The notes: generated from the letters alone by a model not told the origin. A stretch of DNA of 64,000 nucleotides from Tissierellia bacterium (GCA_030538075.1 JAUNUQ010000012.1:1-64000); one strand, 5' to 3'. Positions 52,747 through 63,187 are shown, numbered from the stretch's first letter. A program made the numbers and translations.

Positions 52747-53370
52747 ATGCCTAAGATCAATGTATTGAATATTTCCGGTGAGACCGTTGGAGAAATTGAA
52801 CTGAGTGAAAATATTTTCGCAGTTGAAATCCGAGAACATGCCGTTTATGAAGCGGTAAAGAATCACCTGGCAAACAGACGTCAAGGAACCCAATCCGCAA
52901 AGACCCGTGCAGAGGTTCGCGGTGGTGGTCGTAAGCCCTGGAGACAAAAGGGCACAGGGCGAGCAAGACAAGGTAGCATCCGTTCTCCCCAGTGGAGAGG
53001 TGGCGGTGTTGTATTTGCTCCGAAGCCGAGGGACTATAGCTATGCGATTCCCAAGAAGATCAAGAGACTTGCTCTGAAATCTGTTTTGACTTCTAAGGTG
53101 AATGACCAAGAGCTGTTGGTACTCGATGAACTGAAGTTTGATGACATCAGCACTAAAAATGCTGTGAATGTCCTGTCCAAGCTGGGCGTGGACAAAAAGG
53201 CCATCGTCGTAATCGGCGAAGGGGACAATGCGGTATATCGATCCTTCCGAAATATCCCTGGGGTAATGACCACAGTGGCCAACAATTTAAATGTATATGA
53301 CATCTTGAATCACGATATGATGATCATCACAAAAGATGCAGTGAAAACCGTTGAGGAGGTGTACGCATAA
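52747..53370 (+). CDS. rplD: 50S ribosomal protein L4
   Basis: 207 aa. The extended loop that lines the peptide exit tunnel is visible as TRAEVRGGGRKPWRQKGTGRARQ (about residues 57-79). In enterobacteria L4 also represses its own S10 operon through the leader; whether this holds here is unknown. Its stop overlaps the rplW start by one base (TAATG). Confidence 0.98.
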   Translation: MPKINVLNISGETVGEIELSENIFAVEIREHAVYEAVKNHLANRRQGTQSAKTRAEVRGGGRKPWRQKGTGRARQGSIRSPQWRGGGVVFAPKPRDYSYAIPKKIKRLALKSVLTSKVNDQELLVLDELKFDDISTKNAVNVLSKLGVDKKAIVVIGEGDNAVYRSFRNIPGVMTTVANNLNVYDILNHDMMIITKDAVKTVEEVYA

Positions 53371-53660
53371 TGACAACTCCACAAGATATTATTATCAGAC
53401 CGATTATCACCGAGCGCAGTATGGACGAGATGGAAAATGGAAAGTACACATTTGAAGTCGCCAGAAACACGACGAAGTCAGAAGTGAAAAAAGCCATCGA
53501 AACCATCTTTGGTGTGAAGGTCGCGAGTGTCAACACGATGAATGTAAGGGGAAAGATTAAGAGACAGGGCATCCACAAGGGCAAGCGTCCTGACTGGAAA
53601 AAGGCCATTGTCACCCTTGCAGCAGATTCAAAGACGATCGAATTCTTTGAAGGAATGTAA
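53370..53660 (+). CDS. rplW: 50S ribosomal protein L23
   Basis: 96 aa, typical size. Seen: IIRPIITERSM at the start and a basic loop NVRGKIKRQG near 65. Sits at the tunnel exit, where trigger factor and SRP dock. One-base overlap with rplD. Confidence 0.98.
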   Translation: MTTPQDIIIRPIITERSMDEMENGKYTFEVARNTTKSEVKKAIETIFGVKVASVNTMNVRGKIKRQGIHKGKRPDWKKAIVTLAADSKTIEFFEGM

Positions 53661-53676
53661 GAGGGGGAATTAGAAT

Positions 53677-54510
53677 ATGGCAATTCGTAAATATAAGGCT
53701 ACTTCTCCGGGCTTGCGCTCCATGAGCGTAATCAAGTTCAGCGATGAGATTACTAAGACAAAGCCGGAAAAGGCTCTGACGACGGATCTGAACAATTCCG
53801 GCGGAAGAAACTCCTATGGACGGACAACGGTCCGATTCCGTGGGGGCGGAGCGAAACGTAAATATAGACTGATCGACTTTAAGAGAGACAAGGACGCTGT
53901 ACCTGGAAAGGTCGCAGCGATCGAATACGATCCAAACCGCACGTCGAACATCGCCCTGATCCACTATGTGGATGGGGAAAAGAGATATATCCTCGCACCG
54001 AAGGGTCTAAAGGTCGGCGATATGATCGAATCTGGACCAGAAGCGGACATAGTAGTGGGCAATGCATTGCCCCTGGCCAATATCCCCGTGGGTACCATGG
54101 TACACAATGTGGAGATGAAGCCTGGAAAGGGCGGACAATTGGCCCGAACGGCCGGCGCAGAAGCACAGATCATGGCAAAGGAAGGCCGTTTTGCACAGCT
54201 CCGACTGCCATCTGGCGAGTTCCGTCTGATCCACTTAGAGTGTAGAGCGACGATAGGCCAAGTTGGAAACCTCTCCCATGAGTTGGTGACCATCGGCAAG
54301 GCTGGTCGAAACCGACATCTCGGGAAGCGACCTCATGTGCGTGGTTCGGCGATGAACCCAGTAGATCACCCTCATGGTGGTGGGGAAGGCCGCGCACCAA
54401 TCGGAAGACCTGCACCGTCTACTCCTTGGGGTAAACCAGCCCTTGGACTGAAGACCAGACAGAAGAACAAGAAATCTGACCAGTATATCGTCAGAAGAAG
54501 ATCGAAATAG
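53677..54510 (+). CDS. rplB: 50S ribosomal protein L2
   Basis: 277 aa, standard. Seen: the N-terminal [10 protein letters not shown], an OB/SH3-like core, and the highly conserved C-terminal [17 protein letters not shown] (around residues 222-238), whose His lies near the peptidyl-transferase centre. Needed for subunit joining. Confidence 0.99.
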   Translation: MAIRKYKATSPGLRSMSVIKFSDEITKTKPEKALTTDLNNSGGRNSYGRTTVRFRGGGAKRKYRLIDFKRDKDAVPGKVAAIEYDPNRTSNIALIHYVDGEKRYILAPKGLKVGDMIESGPEADIVVGNALPLANIPVGTMVHNVEMKPGKGGQLARTAGAEAQIMAKEGRFAQLRLPSGEFRLIHLECRATIGQVGNLSHELVTIGKAGRNRHLGKRPHVRGSAMNPVDHPHGGGEGRAPIGRPAPSTPWGKPALGLKTRQKNKKSDQYIVRRRSK

Positions 54511-54525
54511 GAAAGCGAGGAACCG

Positions 54526-54810
54526 ATGGGAAGATCTGTTAAAAAGGGACCTTTTGTAGATGATCACTTAATGAAAAAGGTCGAAGAACTCAATAATAAA
54601 AACGACAAAAAGGTCATCAAGACCTGGTCTCGTCGTTCGACTATATTCCCCGAGTTCGTAGGGCATACCATCGCCGTACACGACGGGAGAAAGCATCTGC
54701 CGATCTACATTACGGAAGATATGGTAGGTCATAAGCTCGGAGAGTTCGTGTCCACCAGAACTTACAAGGGGCATGCCGGGAAGAGCGAGAAGGGCTCGAA
54801 AGTACGATAA
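54526..54810 (+). CDS. rpsS: 30S ribosomal protein S19
   Basis: 94 aa. Begins [15 protein letters not shown] and contains [17 protein letters not shown] (about 35-51). Located in the 30S head with S13. Standard length and context between rplB and rplV. Confidence 0.98.
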   Translation: MGRSVKKGPFVDDHLMKKVEELNNKNDKKVIKTWSRRSTIFPEFVGHTIAVHDGRKHLPIYITEDMVGHKLGEFVSTRTYKGHAGKSEKGSKVR

Positions 54811-54822
54811 GGGGGATTTCAA

Positions 54823-55176
54823 ATGGCGAATTTTGCTAGAGCAGAAGGTAAATACTTGCGAATATCTCCTCTAAAGGTCAACTTCATCTGTAAAGAGATC
54901 AGAGGGAAAAATGTGGATGAGGCGCTATCCATCCTGAGATTTACTCCGAAAAAAGGGGCAAGACTCTTGGAGAAGGTGCTGCAATCCGCAATCGCGAACG
55001 CAGAACACAATTTTAATCTAGATAGAGATAAGCTCATCGTCGAGAAGGCATATGCAAATAATGCACCGGTGATGAAGAGGTGGAGACCAAAGGCGAAGGG
55101 TGCAGCGTATCCGATCTTGAAGCGCAGCAGCCACATCGGCGTGGTGGTCAGAGAGATCGAAGAGGGGGAGAGATAA
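54823..55176 (+). CDS. rplV: 50S ribosomal protein L22
   Basis: 117 aa. [10 protein letters not shown] start region, and the tunnel-lining hairpin tip visible near [16 protein letters not shown] (~83-98). It overlaps rpsC by one base at its stop (TAATG), so the two are probably coupled. Confidence 0.97.
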   Translation: MANFARAEGKYLRISPLKVNFICKEIRGKNVDEALSILRFTPKKGARLLEKVLQSAIANAEHNFNLDRDKLIVEKAYANNAPVMKRWRPKAKGAAYPILKRSSHIGVVVREIEEGER

Positions 55177-55976
55177 TGGGTCAAAAAGTACATCCTCACG
55201 GGCTGAGAGTCGGAATTATCAGGGACTGGGATTCCAGATGGTTTGCTGACAAGAAGGACTTTGGCGACATGCTGGTGGAAGACCATAAAATCAGAGAGAC
55301 TATCAAAAAGGAAACTTACCAATCGGGCGTTTCTCGAATTGATATAGAGAGGGCTTCTAAGCGCATCAAGGTGACGATCTTCACGGCAAAGCCGGGTATG
55401 GTCATCGGTAAAGGTGGCGCTGGAGTAGAAGAGCTGAAGAACAAATTGGAGAAGATGACGGAGAAATCCGTAATCGTCAACATCGAAGAAATTCGTAATC
55501 AAGACATGAACGCACAACTGGTTGCCGAGAATATCGCAGGACAGTTGGAGCGCCGGATTTCCTTCCGACGTGCGATGAAACAATCCATGCAAAGATCCAT
55601 GCGCGCTGGAGCCAAGGGGATTAAGACCATGGTATCTGGACGTCTGGGCGGAGCTGACATGGCTCGTACAGAGGGTTACAGTGAGGGTACAATCCCACTA
55701 CAGACCCTGCGTGCGGATATCGAATACGGTTTTGCTGAGGCGGACACCACCTATGGAAAGCTGGGCGTCAAAGTCTGGTTGTACAAAGGTGAAATTCTGC
55801 CGGGTATGAAGGTAGGCGACGACAAGGCGGATAAGAAGGATCGCAAACGTCCTCCAAGAAGAGACGGTAGGGATTCTGGCCGAGGCGGTCGAGATGGAAA
55901 TAAGGGGAAGCGGGATTTCAAACGGGATGGAAAGAGAGATTCCAACCGAAGGGATTCCAATTTTAAGAAAAACTAG
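55176..55976 (+). CDS. rpsC: 30S ribosomal protein S3 with basic disordered tail
   Basis: 266 aa from ATG at 55176, chosen for GAGGGGGAGAG upstream and the family start [13 protein letters not shown]; an open frame runs back to 55080 inside rplV. KH-domain [14 protein letters not shown] (~71-84) and the C-terminal S3 domain up to [10 protein letters not shown] (~209) are normal. Residues 210-266 are an extra tail made almost only of Lys, Arg, Asp, Gly, Asn and Ser, with RGGR- and KRD-type repeats. Most S3 proteins are 215-230 aa. The tail probably binds RNA or is simply a lineage-specific extension. Confidence 0.97.
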   Translation: MGQKVHPHGLRVGIIRDWDSRWFADKKDFGDMLVEDHKIRETIKKETYQSGVSRIDIERASKRIKVTIFTAKPGMVIGKGGAGVEELKNKLEKMTEKSVIVNIEEIRNQDMNAQLVAENIAGQLERRISFRRAMKQSMQRSMRAGAKGIKTMVSGRLGGADMARTEGYSEGTIPLQTLRADIEYGFAEADTTYGKLGVKVWLYKGEILPGMKVGDDKADKKDRKRPPRRDGRDSGRGGRDGNKGKRDFKRDGKRDSNRRDSNFKKN

Positions 55977-56000
55977 GACATAGGAAAGGGGAACAAAGCT

Positions 56001-56432
56001 ATGTTGATACCTAAAAGGGTTAAATATCGTCGCGTTCACAGGGGAAGAATGACAGGTCTGGCGCAAAGGGGTAACACAATCACCTATGGCGACTACGGAC
56101 TTCAGGCACTTGAGCCCTGCTGGATGACTGCGAATCAAATAGAGTCTGCCCGTCGTGCGATGACAAGACATATCAAGCGGGGTGGAAATATCTGGATCAA
56201 AGTATTCCCGGACAAACCGGTCACCAAAAAGCCGGCAGAAGTTCGAATGGGTTCTGGTAAGGGAGCTCCGGAGTACTGGGTAGCCGTGGTAAAACCGGGC
56301 CGTGTACTCTTTGAGATGGGCGGCGTCGACGAGGACATCGCCAGAGAGGCGATGCGCTTAGCCGCACACAAGCTGCCGATCAAGACGAAATTCGTCTCTA
56401 GAGAAGAAGCAACTGAGGAGGGTGAAGCTTAA
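56001..56432 (+). CDS. rplP: 50S ribosomal protein L16
   Basis: 143 aa. Begins [15 protein letters not shown]; contains [14 protein letters not shown] and the conserved [17 protein letters not shown] (~84-100). Sits near the A-site tRNA. One-base overlap with rpmC. Confidence 0.98.
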   Translation: MLIPKRVKYRRVHRGRMTGLAQRGNTITYGDYGLQALEPCWMTANQIESARRAMTRHIKRGGNIWIKVFPDKPVTKKPAEVRMGSGKGAPEYWVAVVKPGRVLFEMGGVDEDIAREAMRLAAHKLPIKTKFVSREEATEEGEA

Positions 56433-56638
56433 TGAAAACCGCTGAAATCCGCCAATTGAATGATAAAGACCTAGCTCAAAAGCTGGGCGATCTCAAGGTT
56501 GAGCTATTTAACCTCAGATTCCAACATGCGACAGGTCAATTGGACAATCCAATGCGCATCAAGGGCGTAAAGAACGACATCGCTCGGGTGAAGACCATCG
56601 TGAGAGAACGTGAACTGAAGATCGGGAAGGAGGCTTAA
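56432..56638 (+). CDS. rpmC: 50S ribosomal protein L29
   Basis: 68 aa, two long helices. Seen: [17 protein letters not shown] (about 26-42), the family signature. Lies beside L23 at the tunnel exit. Two bases before rpsQ. Confidence 0.97.
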   Translation: MKTAEIRQLNDKDLAQKLGDLKVELFNLRFQHATGQLDNPMRIKGVKNDIARVKTIVRERELKIGKEA

Positions 56639-56640
56639 CC

Positions 56641-56895
56641 ATGGAGAGAAATCGCCGAAAGACCATGCAAGGCGTCGTTGTGTCAGACAAGATGGACAAG
56701 ACCATCGTCGTAGAGATTTCGACTTTTGTAACGCATCCGCTTTACAAAAAGCAAATCAGAAAGACGAATCGTTTCAAAGCCCATGATGAGAACAACGAAT
56801 GCGGCATTGGTGATAAAGTGAAAATTATGGAGACAAGACCTCTTTCTAAAGACAAGAGATGGAGACTTGTCAATATTGTTGAGAAGGCTAAATAG
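56641..56895 (+). CDS. rpsQ: 30S ribosomal protein S17
   Basis: 84 aa OB-fold protein. Seen: [15 protein letters not shown] near residues 10-24, HPLYKKQ, and the signature [18 protein letters not shown] (~59-76). Primary 16S rRNA binder. Confidence 0.97.
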   Translation: MERNRRKTMQGVVVSDKMDKTIVVEISTFVTHPLYKKQIRKTNRFKAHDENNECGIGDKVKIMETRPLSKDKRWRLVNIVEKAK

Positions 56896-56922
56896 TAGCT
56901 TGAAGGGGAAAGGAGTCTTATC

Positions 56923-57291
56923 ATGATTCAACAAGAGAGTCGTATGAGAGTTGCCGACAACTCTGGAGCAAAAGAACTCTTGGTCATCCGCGTATTGGGT
57001 GGTACCAACAGGAGATATGCCCGAATTGGAGATATTGTCGTAGCAACTGTTAAAAGTGCGACGCCCGGAGGCGTTGTAAAGAAAAGTGAAGTAGTAAAAG
57101 CAGTCATCGTGCGATCGGTGGCCGGAGTAAAGAGAAACGACGGCTCCTATATTCGATTTGACGAAAATGCTGCCGTTATCATAAAAGAAGACAAAAACCC
57201 AGTGGGTACTAGAATTTTCGGACCGGTTACAAGAGAGCTTCGTCAAGGAAACTTTATGAAAATCATCTCTTTGGCTCCGGAAGTGCTGTAG
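56923..57291 (+). CDS. rplN: 50S ribosomal protein L14
   Basis: 122 aa, the invariant length. Begins [18 protein letters not shown] and has the signature AVIVRS...[13 protein letters not shown] split around residues 58-86. Contacts 16S rRNA at an intersubunit bridge. Confidence 0.98.
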   Translation: MIQQESRMRVADNSGAKELLVIRVLGGTNRRYARIGDIVVATVKSATPGGVVKKSEVVKAVIVRSVAGVKRNDGSYIRFDENAAVIIKEDKNPVGTRIFGPVTRELRQGNFMKIISLAPEVL

Positions 57292-57305
57292 GTAGGAGGT
57301 AGACC

Positions 57306-57620
57306 ATGCACATTAAAACCGGCGACACGGTGATCGTCCAAGCTGGCAAGAGCAAAGGTGTAAAGGGTAAAGTACTGCGCATCATGCCAAAGGACAACAA
57401 AGCAATAGTTGAAGGTGCAAATATCCAGACAAAACACACGAAACCCCGTGGACCTCAACAACCGGGTGGCATCGTAAAGAGTGAAGGGGCCATTGAAGTC
57501 TCGAACTTGATGCTCTTCTGCTCTACCTGCAATGCTGGTAGAAGATCCGGTGTGAAGTTCCTGGATAATGGAAAAAAAGTACGTGTCTGCGTGAAATGCG
57601 GAGCACAGTTTGATAAATAG
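57306..57620 (+). CDS. rplX: 50S ribosomal protein L24 with zinc-ribbon-like cysteines
   Basis: 104 aa. KOW motif GDTVIVQAGKSKGVKGKV near residues 6-23. The C-terminal half carries two CxxC pairs (C72-x2-C75 and C95-x2-C98), suggesting a zinc ribbon, a form found in several clostridial L24 proteins. One of the first proteins to bind 23S rRNA. Confidence 0.96.
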   Translation: MHIKTGDTVIVQAGKSKGVKGKVLRIMPKDNKAIVEGANIQTKHTKPRGPQQPGGIVKSEGAIEVSNLMLFCSTCNAGRRSGVKFLDNGKKVRVCVKCGAQFDK

Positions 57621-57641
57621 TACCGAAAGGAGGTAAGGTGA

Positions 57642-58184
57642 GTGACTTCCAGATTAAAAACCAAGTATATGGAAGAGGTAATTCCCGCGCTTATGGAGAA
57701 ATTCCAGTATAAGAACGTGATGGAAGTGCCCAAATTAAATAAAATCGTCATCAACATCGGAGTCGGTTCCGCGAAGGAAAACCCCAAGGTGTTGGAAGGC
57801 GCAGTAAATGAACTGCAATTGATCTCCGGTCAGAGACCAGTGGTCACAAAGGCGAAGAAATCCATCGCCAACTTTAAACTGAGAGAGGGAATGAGCATCG
57901 GCTGCAAGACCACCCTGCGTGGGGCAAAGATGTACGACTTCCTAGACAAACTCGTCAGCGTTTCCCTTCCCCGAGTTCGGGACTTTAGAGGTGTCAGCGC
58001 GACTTCCTTCGACGGAAGAGGCAACTATGCCCTTGGAATTAAGGAGCAGTTGATCTTCCCGGAGATCGTCTACGATCAAGTAGATGAAATCAAGGGTATG
58101 GACATCGTCATCGTGACGACGGCGAAGACCGACGAAGAAGCAAAGACCTTCCTGGAGCTCATGGGAATGCCCTTTAAGAAATAA
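57642..58184 (+). CDS. rplE: 50S ribosomal protein L5
   Basis: 180 aa. GTG start after AAAGGAGGTAAG. Seen: [14 protein letters not shown] (~29-42) and [12 protein letters not shown] (~83-94). Binds 5S rRNA and touches P-site tRNA. Confidence 0.98.
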   Translation: MTSRLKTKYMEEVIPALMEKFQYKNVMEVPKLNKIVINIGVGSAKENPKVLEGAVNELQLISGQRPVVTKAKKSIANFKLREGMSIGCKTTLRGAKMYDFLDKLVSVSLPRVRDFRGVSATSFDGRGNYALGIKEQLIFPEIVYDQVDEIKGMDIVIVTTAKTDEEAKTFLELMGMPFKK

Positions 58185-58194
58185 GGAGGAAATT

Positions 58195-58380
58195 GTGGCT
58201 AAAAAATCAATGATTGCTAAGCAGAAACGACCTGCAAAATTCAGCACAAGAGAGTATTCTCGTTGCAAGATTTGCGGACGCCCTCATGCTTATTTACGAA
58301 AATACGGTATTTGCCGTATCTGCTTCAGAGAACTGGCGTACAGAGGAGAAATCCCCGGAGTGCGAAAAGCCAGCTGGTAA
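58195..58380 (+). CDS. rpsZ: 30S ribosomal protein S14, zinc-binding type Z
   Basis: 61 aa with GTG start after AAGGAGG. Four zinc-ligand cysteines are present (C24-x2-C27, C40-x2-C43), marking the short zinc form typical of Gram-positive bacteria. Ends GVRKASW, the family end. Confidence 0.97.
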   Translation: MAKKSMIAKQKRPAKFSTREYSRCKICGRPHAYLRKYGICRICFRELAYRGEIPGVRKASW

Positions 58381-58398
58381 TAAAGAGGAGGTAAGAAG

Positions 58399-58794
58399 AT
58401 GATAACAGATCCTATCGCGGATATGCTAACCAGAATTCGAAACGGGAACAGTGCAAAGCACGCATCAGTTGAAATCCCCGCTTCGAGGGTAAAGAAAGAC
58501 CTCGCTCAGATTTTACTGGATGAGGGTTATATAAATGGATACAATGTCACAGAAGATGACAAACAAGGTATGATCACCATCGACTTGAAATACGGTCCCA
58601 ATGAAGAGAAAGTAATCTCTGGAATCAAACGAATTTCCAAGCCGGGACTGAGGGTCTATGTGCGCAATAAGGACGTTCCAAGAGTCCTAGGCGGCCTTGG
58701 CATCGCCATCATTTCGACATCTAAGGGGATCGTCACCGATCGTGTTGCACGAAGAGAAGGCGTCGGTGGAGAAGTCATCTGCTACGTTTGGTAG
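58399..58794 (+). CDS. rpsH: 30S ribosomal protein S8
   Basis: 131 aa. Begins [14 protein letters not shown] and ends with the signature [23 protein letters not shown] region (~107-129). Central-domain 16S rRNA binder. AGAGGAGG precedes the ATG. Confidence 0.98.
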   Translation: MITDPIADMLTRIRNGNSAKHASVEIPASRVKKDLAQILLDEGYINGYNVTEDDKQGMITIDLKYGPNEEKVISGIKRISKPGLRVYVRNKDVPRVLGGLGIAIISTSKGIVTDRVARREGVGGEVICYVW

Positions 58795-58834
58795 TCGATG
58801 TAGATCCGAGAATCTATGACAAGGAGGAAAGAAA

Positions 58835-59374
58835 ATGTCAAGAATAGGTTTGAAGCCGATTGAAATCCCCAGCGGTGTCAATGTCGAAATCAAAGAAAAC
58901 AATTTGGTTGAGGTAAAGGGACCGAAGGGAAGTCTGTCGGAGAATATCTGCCCAGAAATGAAGATCAAGTTGGAAGACGGGGTAATCACCCTAGAGCGTC
59001 CAACGGAAACTAAAAGACATAAATCGTTGCATGGACTGTCCCGTACACTGATTGCAAACATGGTGGAAGGGGTCACAAATGGATATCAAAAGACTCTCTT
59101 GATCGAAGGAACGGGATATAGAGCTGCAAAAGCCGGTAAGAAACTGACTTTGAACTTAGGCTATTCCCATCCGATCGAAATGGAGGATCCAGAGGGCATC
59201 GAAGTTGAAGTTCCTGGACCGAATCAGATCATCATCAAGGGAATCAATAAGCAACAAGTTGGAAACTACGCCGCAAATATACGAGATCACAGAAGACCAG
59301 AACCCTATAAGGGCAAGGGCGTACGTTATGACGGCGAGCAGATCCGACGCAAAGTCGGAAAGACCGGTAAATAG
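58835..59374 (+). CDS. rplF: 50S ribosomal protein L6
   Basis: 179 aa, two tandem L6 folds. Begins [11 protein letters not shown] and ends with [13 protein letters not shown] (~152-164), the family signature. Located by the GTPase-factor site. Confidence 0.98.
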   Translation: MSRIGLKPIEIPSGVNVEIKENNLVEVKGPKGSLSENICPEMKIKLEDGVITLERPTETKRHKSLHGLSRTLIANMVEGVTNGYQKTLLIEGTGYRAAKAGKKLTLNLGYSHPIEMEDPEGIEVEVPGPNQIIIKGINKQQVGNYAANIRDHRRPEPYKGKGVRYDGEQIRRKVGKTGK

Positions 59375-59389
59375 GAAGGAGTGAGATAA

Positions 59390-59758
59390 GTGTTAAAAGC
59401 TATTAATAAAGAAGTTAACAGAAAAGCCAGACACAAAAGAGTTCGTAAAAATCTCAGCGGTACTCCAGCCATTCCGAGACTGACCGTGTTCAAGAGCAAT
59501 CTGAATGTATATGCGCAAATCGTAGATGATACAACGGGCACCACATTGGTACAGGCCTCCACTCTGGACAAGGACCTGAAGGGGAAATTGGAGAGAGGAA
59601 ATAATAAGGAAGCCGCCAAGGCAGTAGGGGAGCTGGTCGGAAAGAGAGCCGTTGAAAAAGGTATTGAAACGGTGGTCTTTGATCGAAGCGGATACCTCTA
59701 CCACGGTAAGGTTAAAGAGGTAGCTGATGGCGCAAGAGAAGCCGGCCTCAAGTTTTAG
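59390..59758 (+). CDS. rplR: 50S ribosomal protein L18
   Basis: 122 aa, GTG start after AAGGAGTGAG. Seen: [15 protein letters not shown] near 11-25, RLTVFKSN, and [23 protein letters not shown] (in two parts, ~97-119). Carries 5S rRNA with L5. Confidence 0.97.
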   Translation: MLKAINKEVNRKARHKRVRKNLSGTPAIPRLTVFKSNLNVYAQIVDDTTGTTLVQASTLDKDLKGKLERGNNKEAAKAVGELVGKRAVEKGIETVVFDRSGYLYHGKVKEVADGAREAGLKF

Positions 59759-59775
59759 TTTAAGGAGGTAAGATT

Positions 59776-60282
59776 TTGGAATTATTGAGCAAAGATACAG
59801 AAAACCTGGAACTAGAAGAGAGAGTCGTACACATTGGCCGTGTTACCAAGGTTGTACGAGGAGGTCGTAACTTCCGGTTCAGCGCTCTGGTCATCGTAGG
59901 CGATGGAAATGGACGTGTTGGAGTCGGTAGCGGCAAGGCACAAGAGGTTCCAGAAGCCATTCGTAAAGGTGTACAAGACGCAAAAAAACATATGATTACA
60001 GTACCCATTGTTGGAACTTCAATCCCCCACGAGGTAGTTGGTGTATTTGGAGCAGGTAGAGTTGTACTCAAACCCGCTGCCGAAGGTACCGGAGTCATCG
60101 CCGGCGGTGCAGTACGTGCCGTCTGTGAGTTGGCAGGCATCAAGGATGTCCGTTCCAAGTCCCTTGGAACTTCTAATCCGAGAAATATTGTCAATGCTAC
60201 GATCGAAGGCTTCAAGAGCCTGAAGCGAGTAGAGGATGTCGCTAAACTAAGGGGTAAGACAGTCGAGGAAATACTCGGATAG
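59776..60282 (+). CDS. rpsE: 30S ribosomal protein S5
   Basis: 168 aa, TTG start after AAGGAGG. Seen: [22 protein letters not shown] (~21-42, in the RNA-binding domain) and [18 protein letters not shown] (~107-124). Involved in decoding fidelity. Confidence 0.98.
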   Translation: MELLSKDTENLELEERVVHIGRVTKVVRGGRNFRFSALVIVGDGNGRVGVGSGKAQEVPEAIRKGVQDAKKHMITVPIVGTSIPHEVVGVFGAGRVVLKPAAEGTGVIAGGAVRAVCELAGIKDVRSKSLGTSNPRNIVNATIEGFKSLKRVEDVAKLRGKTVEEILG

Positions 60283-60293
60283 GAGGCGCGAGC

Positions 60294-60467
60294 ATGCTTA
60301 GAATAAAGCTGATCAAAAGCAATATAGGCAGAATTGAGAAGCATAAGAGAACCGTAGAAGCGCTAGGCTTGAAAAAGATCGGCCAGGTTGTGGAGAAGGA
60401 AGACAATCCACAAATCCGAGGTATGATCAGAGCCATTGACTTCATGGTTGAAGTTGAGGAGGTGTAA
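60294..60467 (+). CDS. rpmD: 50S ribosomal protein L30
   Basis: 57 aa, too short to stand out among longer frames but clear in the gap between rpsE and rplO. Starts [13 protein letters not shown] after AGGAGGCG, contains LGLKKIGQ and NPQIRGMI, and ends TAA at 60465-60467. Standard single-domain bacterial L30; the neighbours match the usual spc order. Confidence 0.97.
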   Translation: MLRIKLIKSNIGRIEKHKRTVEALGLKKIGQVVEKEDNPQIRGMIRAIDFMVEVEEV

Positions 60468-60469
60468 GC

Positions 60470-60919
60470 TTGAAACTACACAATTTGAAACCCGCTAAGG
60501 GCGGTGGGGTAAAAGACCGCAAACGGGTAGGTAGAGGACATGGATCCGGATGGGGTACCCAGGCGGCCAGAGGCCATGACGGACAGAACTCCAGAAGTGG
60601 CGGCGGCGTTCGACCTGGATTCGAGGGTGGCCAAATGCCCCTGTTCCGAAGACTCCCAAAACGAGGCTTTCACAATCCGTTTTCGAAAGAATACGAATTT
60701 GTTAATGTAAAACAATTGGATCAATTTGAGGATGGAACAGAGATCACTCCAGAACTCTTAATCGAAAAGGGCTTTATCAAGGCATCTAAGATGAAAGATG
60801 GCCTAAAAATCCTAGGCGACGGTGAAATCACCAAGAAGTTGACGGTAAAAGCGCATAAGTTTACGAAGAGCGCTGAAGAGAAAATCGTAGCTGCAGGAGG
60901 AAAGGTCGAGGTGATCTAA
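60470..60919 (+). CDS. rplO: 50S ribosomal protein L15
   Basis: 149 aa, TTG start 2 bases after rpmD, with GAGGAGGTG upstream. Basic Gly-rich N-terminus ([35 protein letters not shown]) reaches into 23S rRNA. The last base of its stop codon is the first of the secY start. Confidence 0.98.
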   Translation: MKLHNLKPAKGGGVKDRKRVGRGHGSGWGTQAARGHDGQNSRSGGGVRPGFEGGQMPLFRRLPKRGFHNPFSKEYEFVNVKQLDQFEDGTEITPELLIEKGFIKASKMKDGLKILGDGEITKKLTVKAHKFTKSAEEKIVAAGGKVEVI

Positions 60920-62196
60920 TGATTCAGACATTGAAAAATGCCTGGAAAGTGGAAGAAATCAGGAAAAAGCTGATCTTTACGCTTCTTATGATCGTCGTAT
61001 TCCGCTTGGGAAATGCTGTACCGGTACCCTTTGTAGATCGAACGATCCTCGCATCGATCTTTGACCAAACGGGTGGTAATATCCTTGGATTTATGAACCT
61101 CTTGTCGGGGGGAAGCCTTGGTAATTTCAGCGTATTTGCGTTGAGCATCTATCCTTATATCACCGCTTCGATCATCCTACAACTATTGACCGTTGCCATT
61201 CCCAGCTTGGAAGAACTCTCCAAAGAAGGGGAAGCTGGTCAAAAGAAGATTCAACAGTATACAAAAATCGGTGCCGTATTATTGGGCATCGTAGAGGCAA
61301 TTGCAGTTGTTAACGCATTATTTGCAAACGCAATCGTAGCAAAGGGCTTTTTAGAAGAGACCATTATCATCACCGTCATCGTCGCGGGAACCATGTTCCT
61401 CGTTTGGATGGGTGATTTAATCACCGAGCATGGGATTGGAAACGGCATCTCGATGCTGATCTTTATCGGGATTGTATCTAGACTTCCCCACACCGTGATC
61501 AGCTGGGTGCTCGGCATCTTCTCCGGTGACGTGAATATCCTTGCAGGGATCTTTATGCTGCTGTTGACAATTCTCATCGTCACAGGCGTCGTATTGATCG
61601 CCGAGGGCGAACGACGAATCACCGTGCAGTACGCAAAGCGCGTCGTCGGACGAAAGATGTACGGCGGTCAAGCAACCCATATTCCGATGAAGGTCAATAT
61701 GGGAGGCGTAATGCCGGTCATCTTCGCTTCAAGCTTACTGGCTCTACCTCAGACGATGGGACTGTTGATTGGCGGAGGATTTGGAGCTTTTACAGACAAG
61801 TATCTCTCCATGACAGGTGACCCCGGCATTTACATCATGAATGTGATTGCCGTCGTACTCATCATCCTATTTGCGTATTTCTACACGGCGATGCAGTTTA
61901 ACACCGTTGAATACGCCAAGAACTTGCAACAAAATGGTGGGTTTATCCCAGGGATTAGACCTGGCAGACCCACTAGTGAATATATGACGAAGATCTCCAA
62001 CCGGATCACCTTTATTGGTGCCACGGCACTGGCCATCCTCTATGTAGTTCCGACGATTCTATCGGCCATTTCTGGACTTAGAATTTCCTTCGGAGGTACG
62101 GCGATCATCATCGTGGTAGGGGTTGTACTAGAGACCTTCAAACAGATGGAATCCATGTTGTTAATGAGACATTACAAGGGCTTTTTGAACAAGTAA
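60919..62196 (+). CDS. secY: Preprotein translocase subunit SecY
   Basis: 425 aa with ten membrane segments, forming the protein-conducting channel with SecE and SecG. Seen: the plug-region GNILGFMNLLSGGSLGNFSVFALSIYPYI (in parts, ~53-82), AEGERRITVQYAKR in the cytoplasmic loop C5 that binds the ribosome/SecA (~230-244), and NGGFIPGIRPGRPT (~338-351). One-base overlap with rplO. Confidence 0.98.
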   Translation: MIQTLKNAWKVEEIRKKLIFTLLMIVVFRLGNAVPVPFVDRTILASIFDQTGGNILGFMNLLSGGSLGNFSVFALSIYPYITASIILQLLTVAIPSLEELSKEGEAGQKKIQQYTKIGAVLLGIVEAIAVVNALFANAIVAKGFLEETIIITVIVAGTMFLVWMGDLITEHGIGNGISMLIFIGIVSRLPHTVISWVLGIFSGDVNILAGIFMLLLTILIVTGVVLIAEGERRITVQYAKRVVGRKMYGGQATHIPMKVNMGGVMPVIFASSLLALPQTMGLLIGGGFGAFTDKYLSMTGDPGIYIMNVIAVVLIILFAYFYTAMQFNTVEYAKNLQQNGGFIPGIRPGRPTSEYMTKISNRITFIGATALAILYVVPTILSAISGLRISFGGTAIIIVVGVVLETFKQMESMLLMRHYKGFLNK

Positions 62197-62208
62197 AGGG
62201 GCTAAAAA

Positions 62209-62856
62209 ATGAGATTGATATTACTGGGACCTCCCGGAGCGGGAAAGGGCACACAAGCTGTAACTTTGATCGAAAATTTGCAAATCCCCCATATTTCTAC
62301 GGGAGATATCTTCCGTGCAAATATTAAGAATGAGACAGAATTGGGCAAAGAGGTAAAATCCTATCTGAACGAAGGTAAACTAGTTCCCGACGAATTGACG
62401 ATTCGCATCGTATGGGACAGACTGGACCAAGAGGACTGTAAGGATGGTTTTCTATTGGACGGTTTCCCCCGTACCATTCCGCAAGCGGAAGCTCTAGGTA
62501 TAGGCCTGAAAGAGCGGGGATTAGAACTGGATCGCGTCATCAATATCGACGTCCCAAAGGAAGTGCTCGTAAAGCGTCTGGCTGGCCGCAGGGTCTGCAA
62601 GGGCTGTGGAGCGACTTACCACACAGACTACAAACCTACCAAGGTAGAGGCAGTATGTGATCTATGTGGTGGAGAAGTCATCCAAAGAGACGACGATAAG
62701 GAAGCAACCGTATTAAATCGCATCGAAGTATATGAATCCCAGACAAAACCACTGATCGACTACTACGAGGAGCAGAATCTCACCTTGAATGTAGACGGGA
62801 CAGAGCCTGTCGAGCAGCTGTCGGCACAGATCCTACAAGCTCTCAAAGACGCGTAA
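62209..62856 (+). CDS. adk: Adenylate kinase, zinc-lid type
   Basis: 215 aa. P-loop GPPGAGKGTQ (7-16), STGDIFR, DGFPRT (~84-89). The long LID carries C130-x2-C133 and C150-x2-C153, the zinc-binding form found in Gram-positive bacteria. Converts ATP plus AMP to two ADP. In spc operons map commonly follows; here it does not. Confidence 0.98.
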   Translation: MRLILLGPPGAGKGTQAVTLIENLQIPHISTGDIFRANIKNETELGKEVKSYLNEGKLVPDELTIRIVWDRLDQEDCKDGFLLDGFPRTIPQAEALGIGLKERGLELDRVINIDVPKEVLVKRLAGRRVCKGCGATYHTDYKPTKVEAVCDLCGGEVIQRDDDKEATVLNRIEVYESQTKPLIDYYEEQNLTLNVDGTEPVEQLSAQILQALKDA

Positions 62857-62886
62857 CTCCTGCGATCAAATGGAAGATGATCGTCT

Positions 62887-63171
62887 ATGATTCTGACTAC
62901 GGATGTAAAAATTGGTCAGGTAACCAAATCTAAATCGGGAAGAGATAAGGGCAGGTTGTTTATCATACTCAAGATCGTAGATGAGAACTATGTACTGATA
63001 TCGGACGGTGGACTTAGAGGGATAGAGCGCCCAAAGAAGAAGAAGATCAAGCATCTGATGATCTACAGGGATGTGATTGAAAACTTCATGGATGACTCCC
63101 TGCCCGTTAGTATGAACAATGCAAAGATACGTGAATGCTTGAGACCTTTTCAAACCGAATCGAACATGTAA
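62887..63171 (+). CDS. KOW-domain RNA-binding protein (L14e/L6e-like)
   Basis: 94 aa. The KOW-type core begins [20 protein letters not shown] (~8-27, divided here by family numbering) and is followed by a strand pair with [17 protein letters not shown]. Small KOW proteins of this kind sit between adk/map and infA in Clostridia and are thought to be ribosome-associated. The ribosome binding site is weak (GGAAGA). Function not established. Confidence 0.85.
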   Translation: MILTTDVKIGQVTKSKSGRDKGRLFIILKIVDENYVLISDGGLRGIERPKKKKIKHLMIYRDVIENFMDDSLPVSMNNAKIRECLRPFQTESNM

Positions 63172-63187
63172 TAAAAGGAGGTTTCTA

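Noticed and set aside
54819..55592. 257-codon open frame on the minus strand across rplV and rpsC
   Set aside because: It is wholly antisense to two certain ribosomal genes, has no ribosome binding site and no family-like motifs; a coding shadow.
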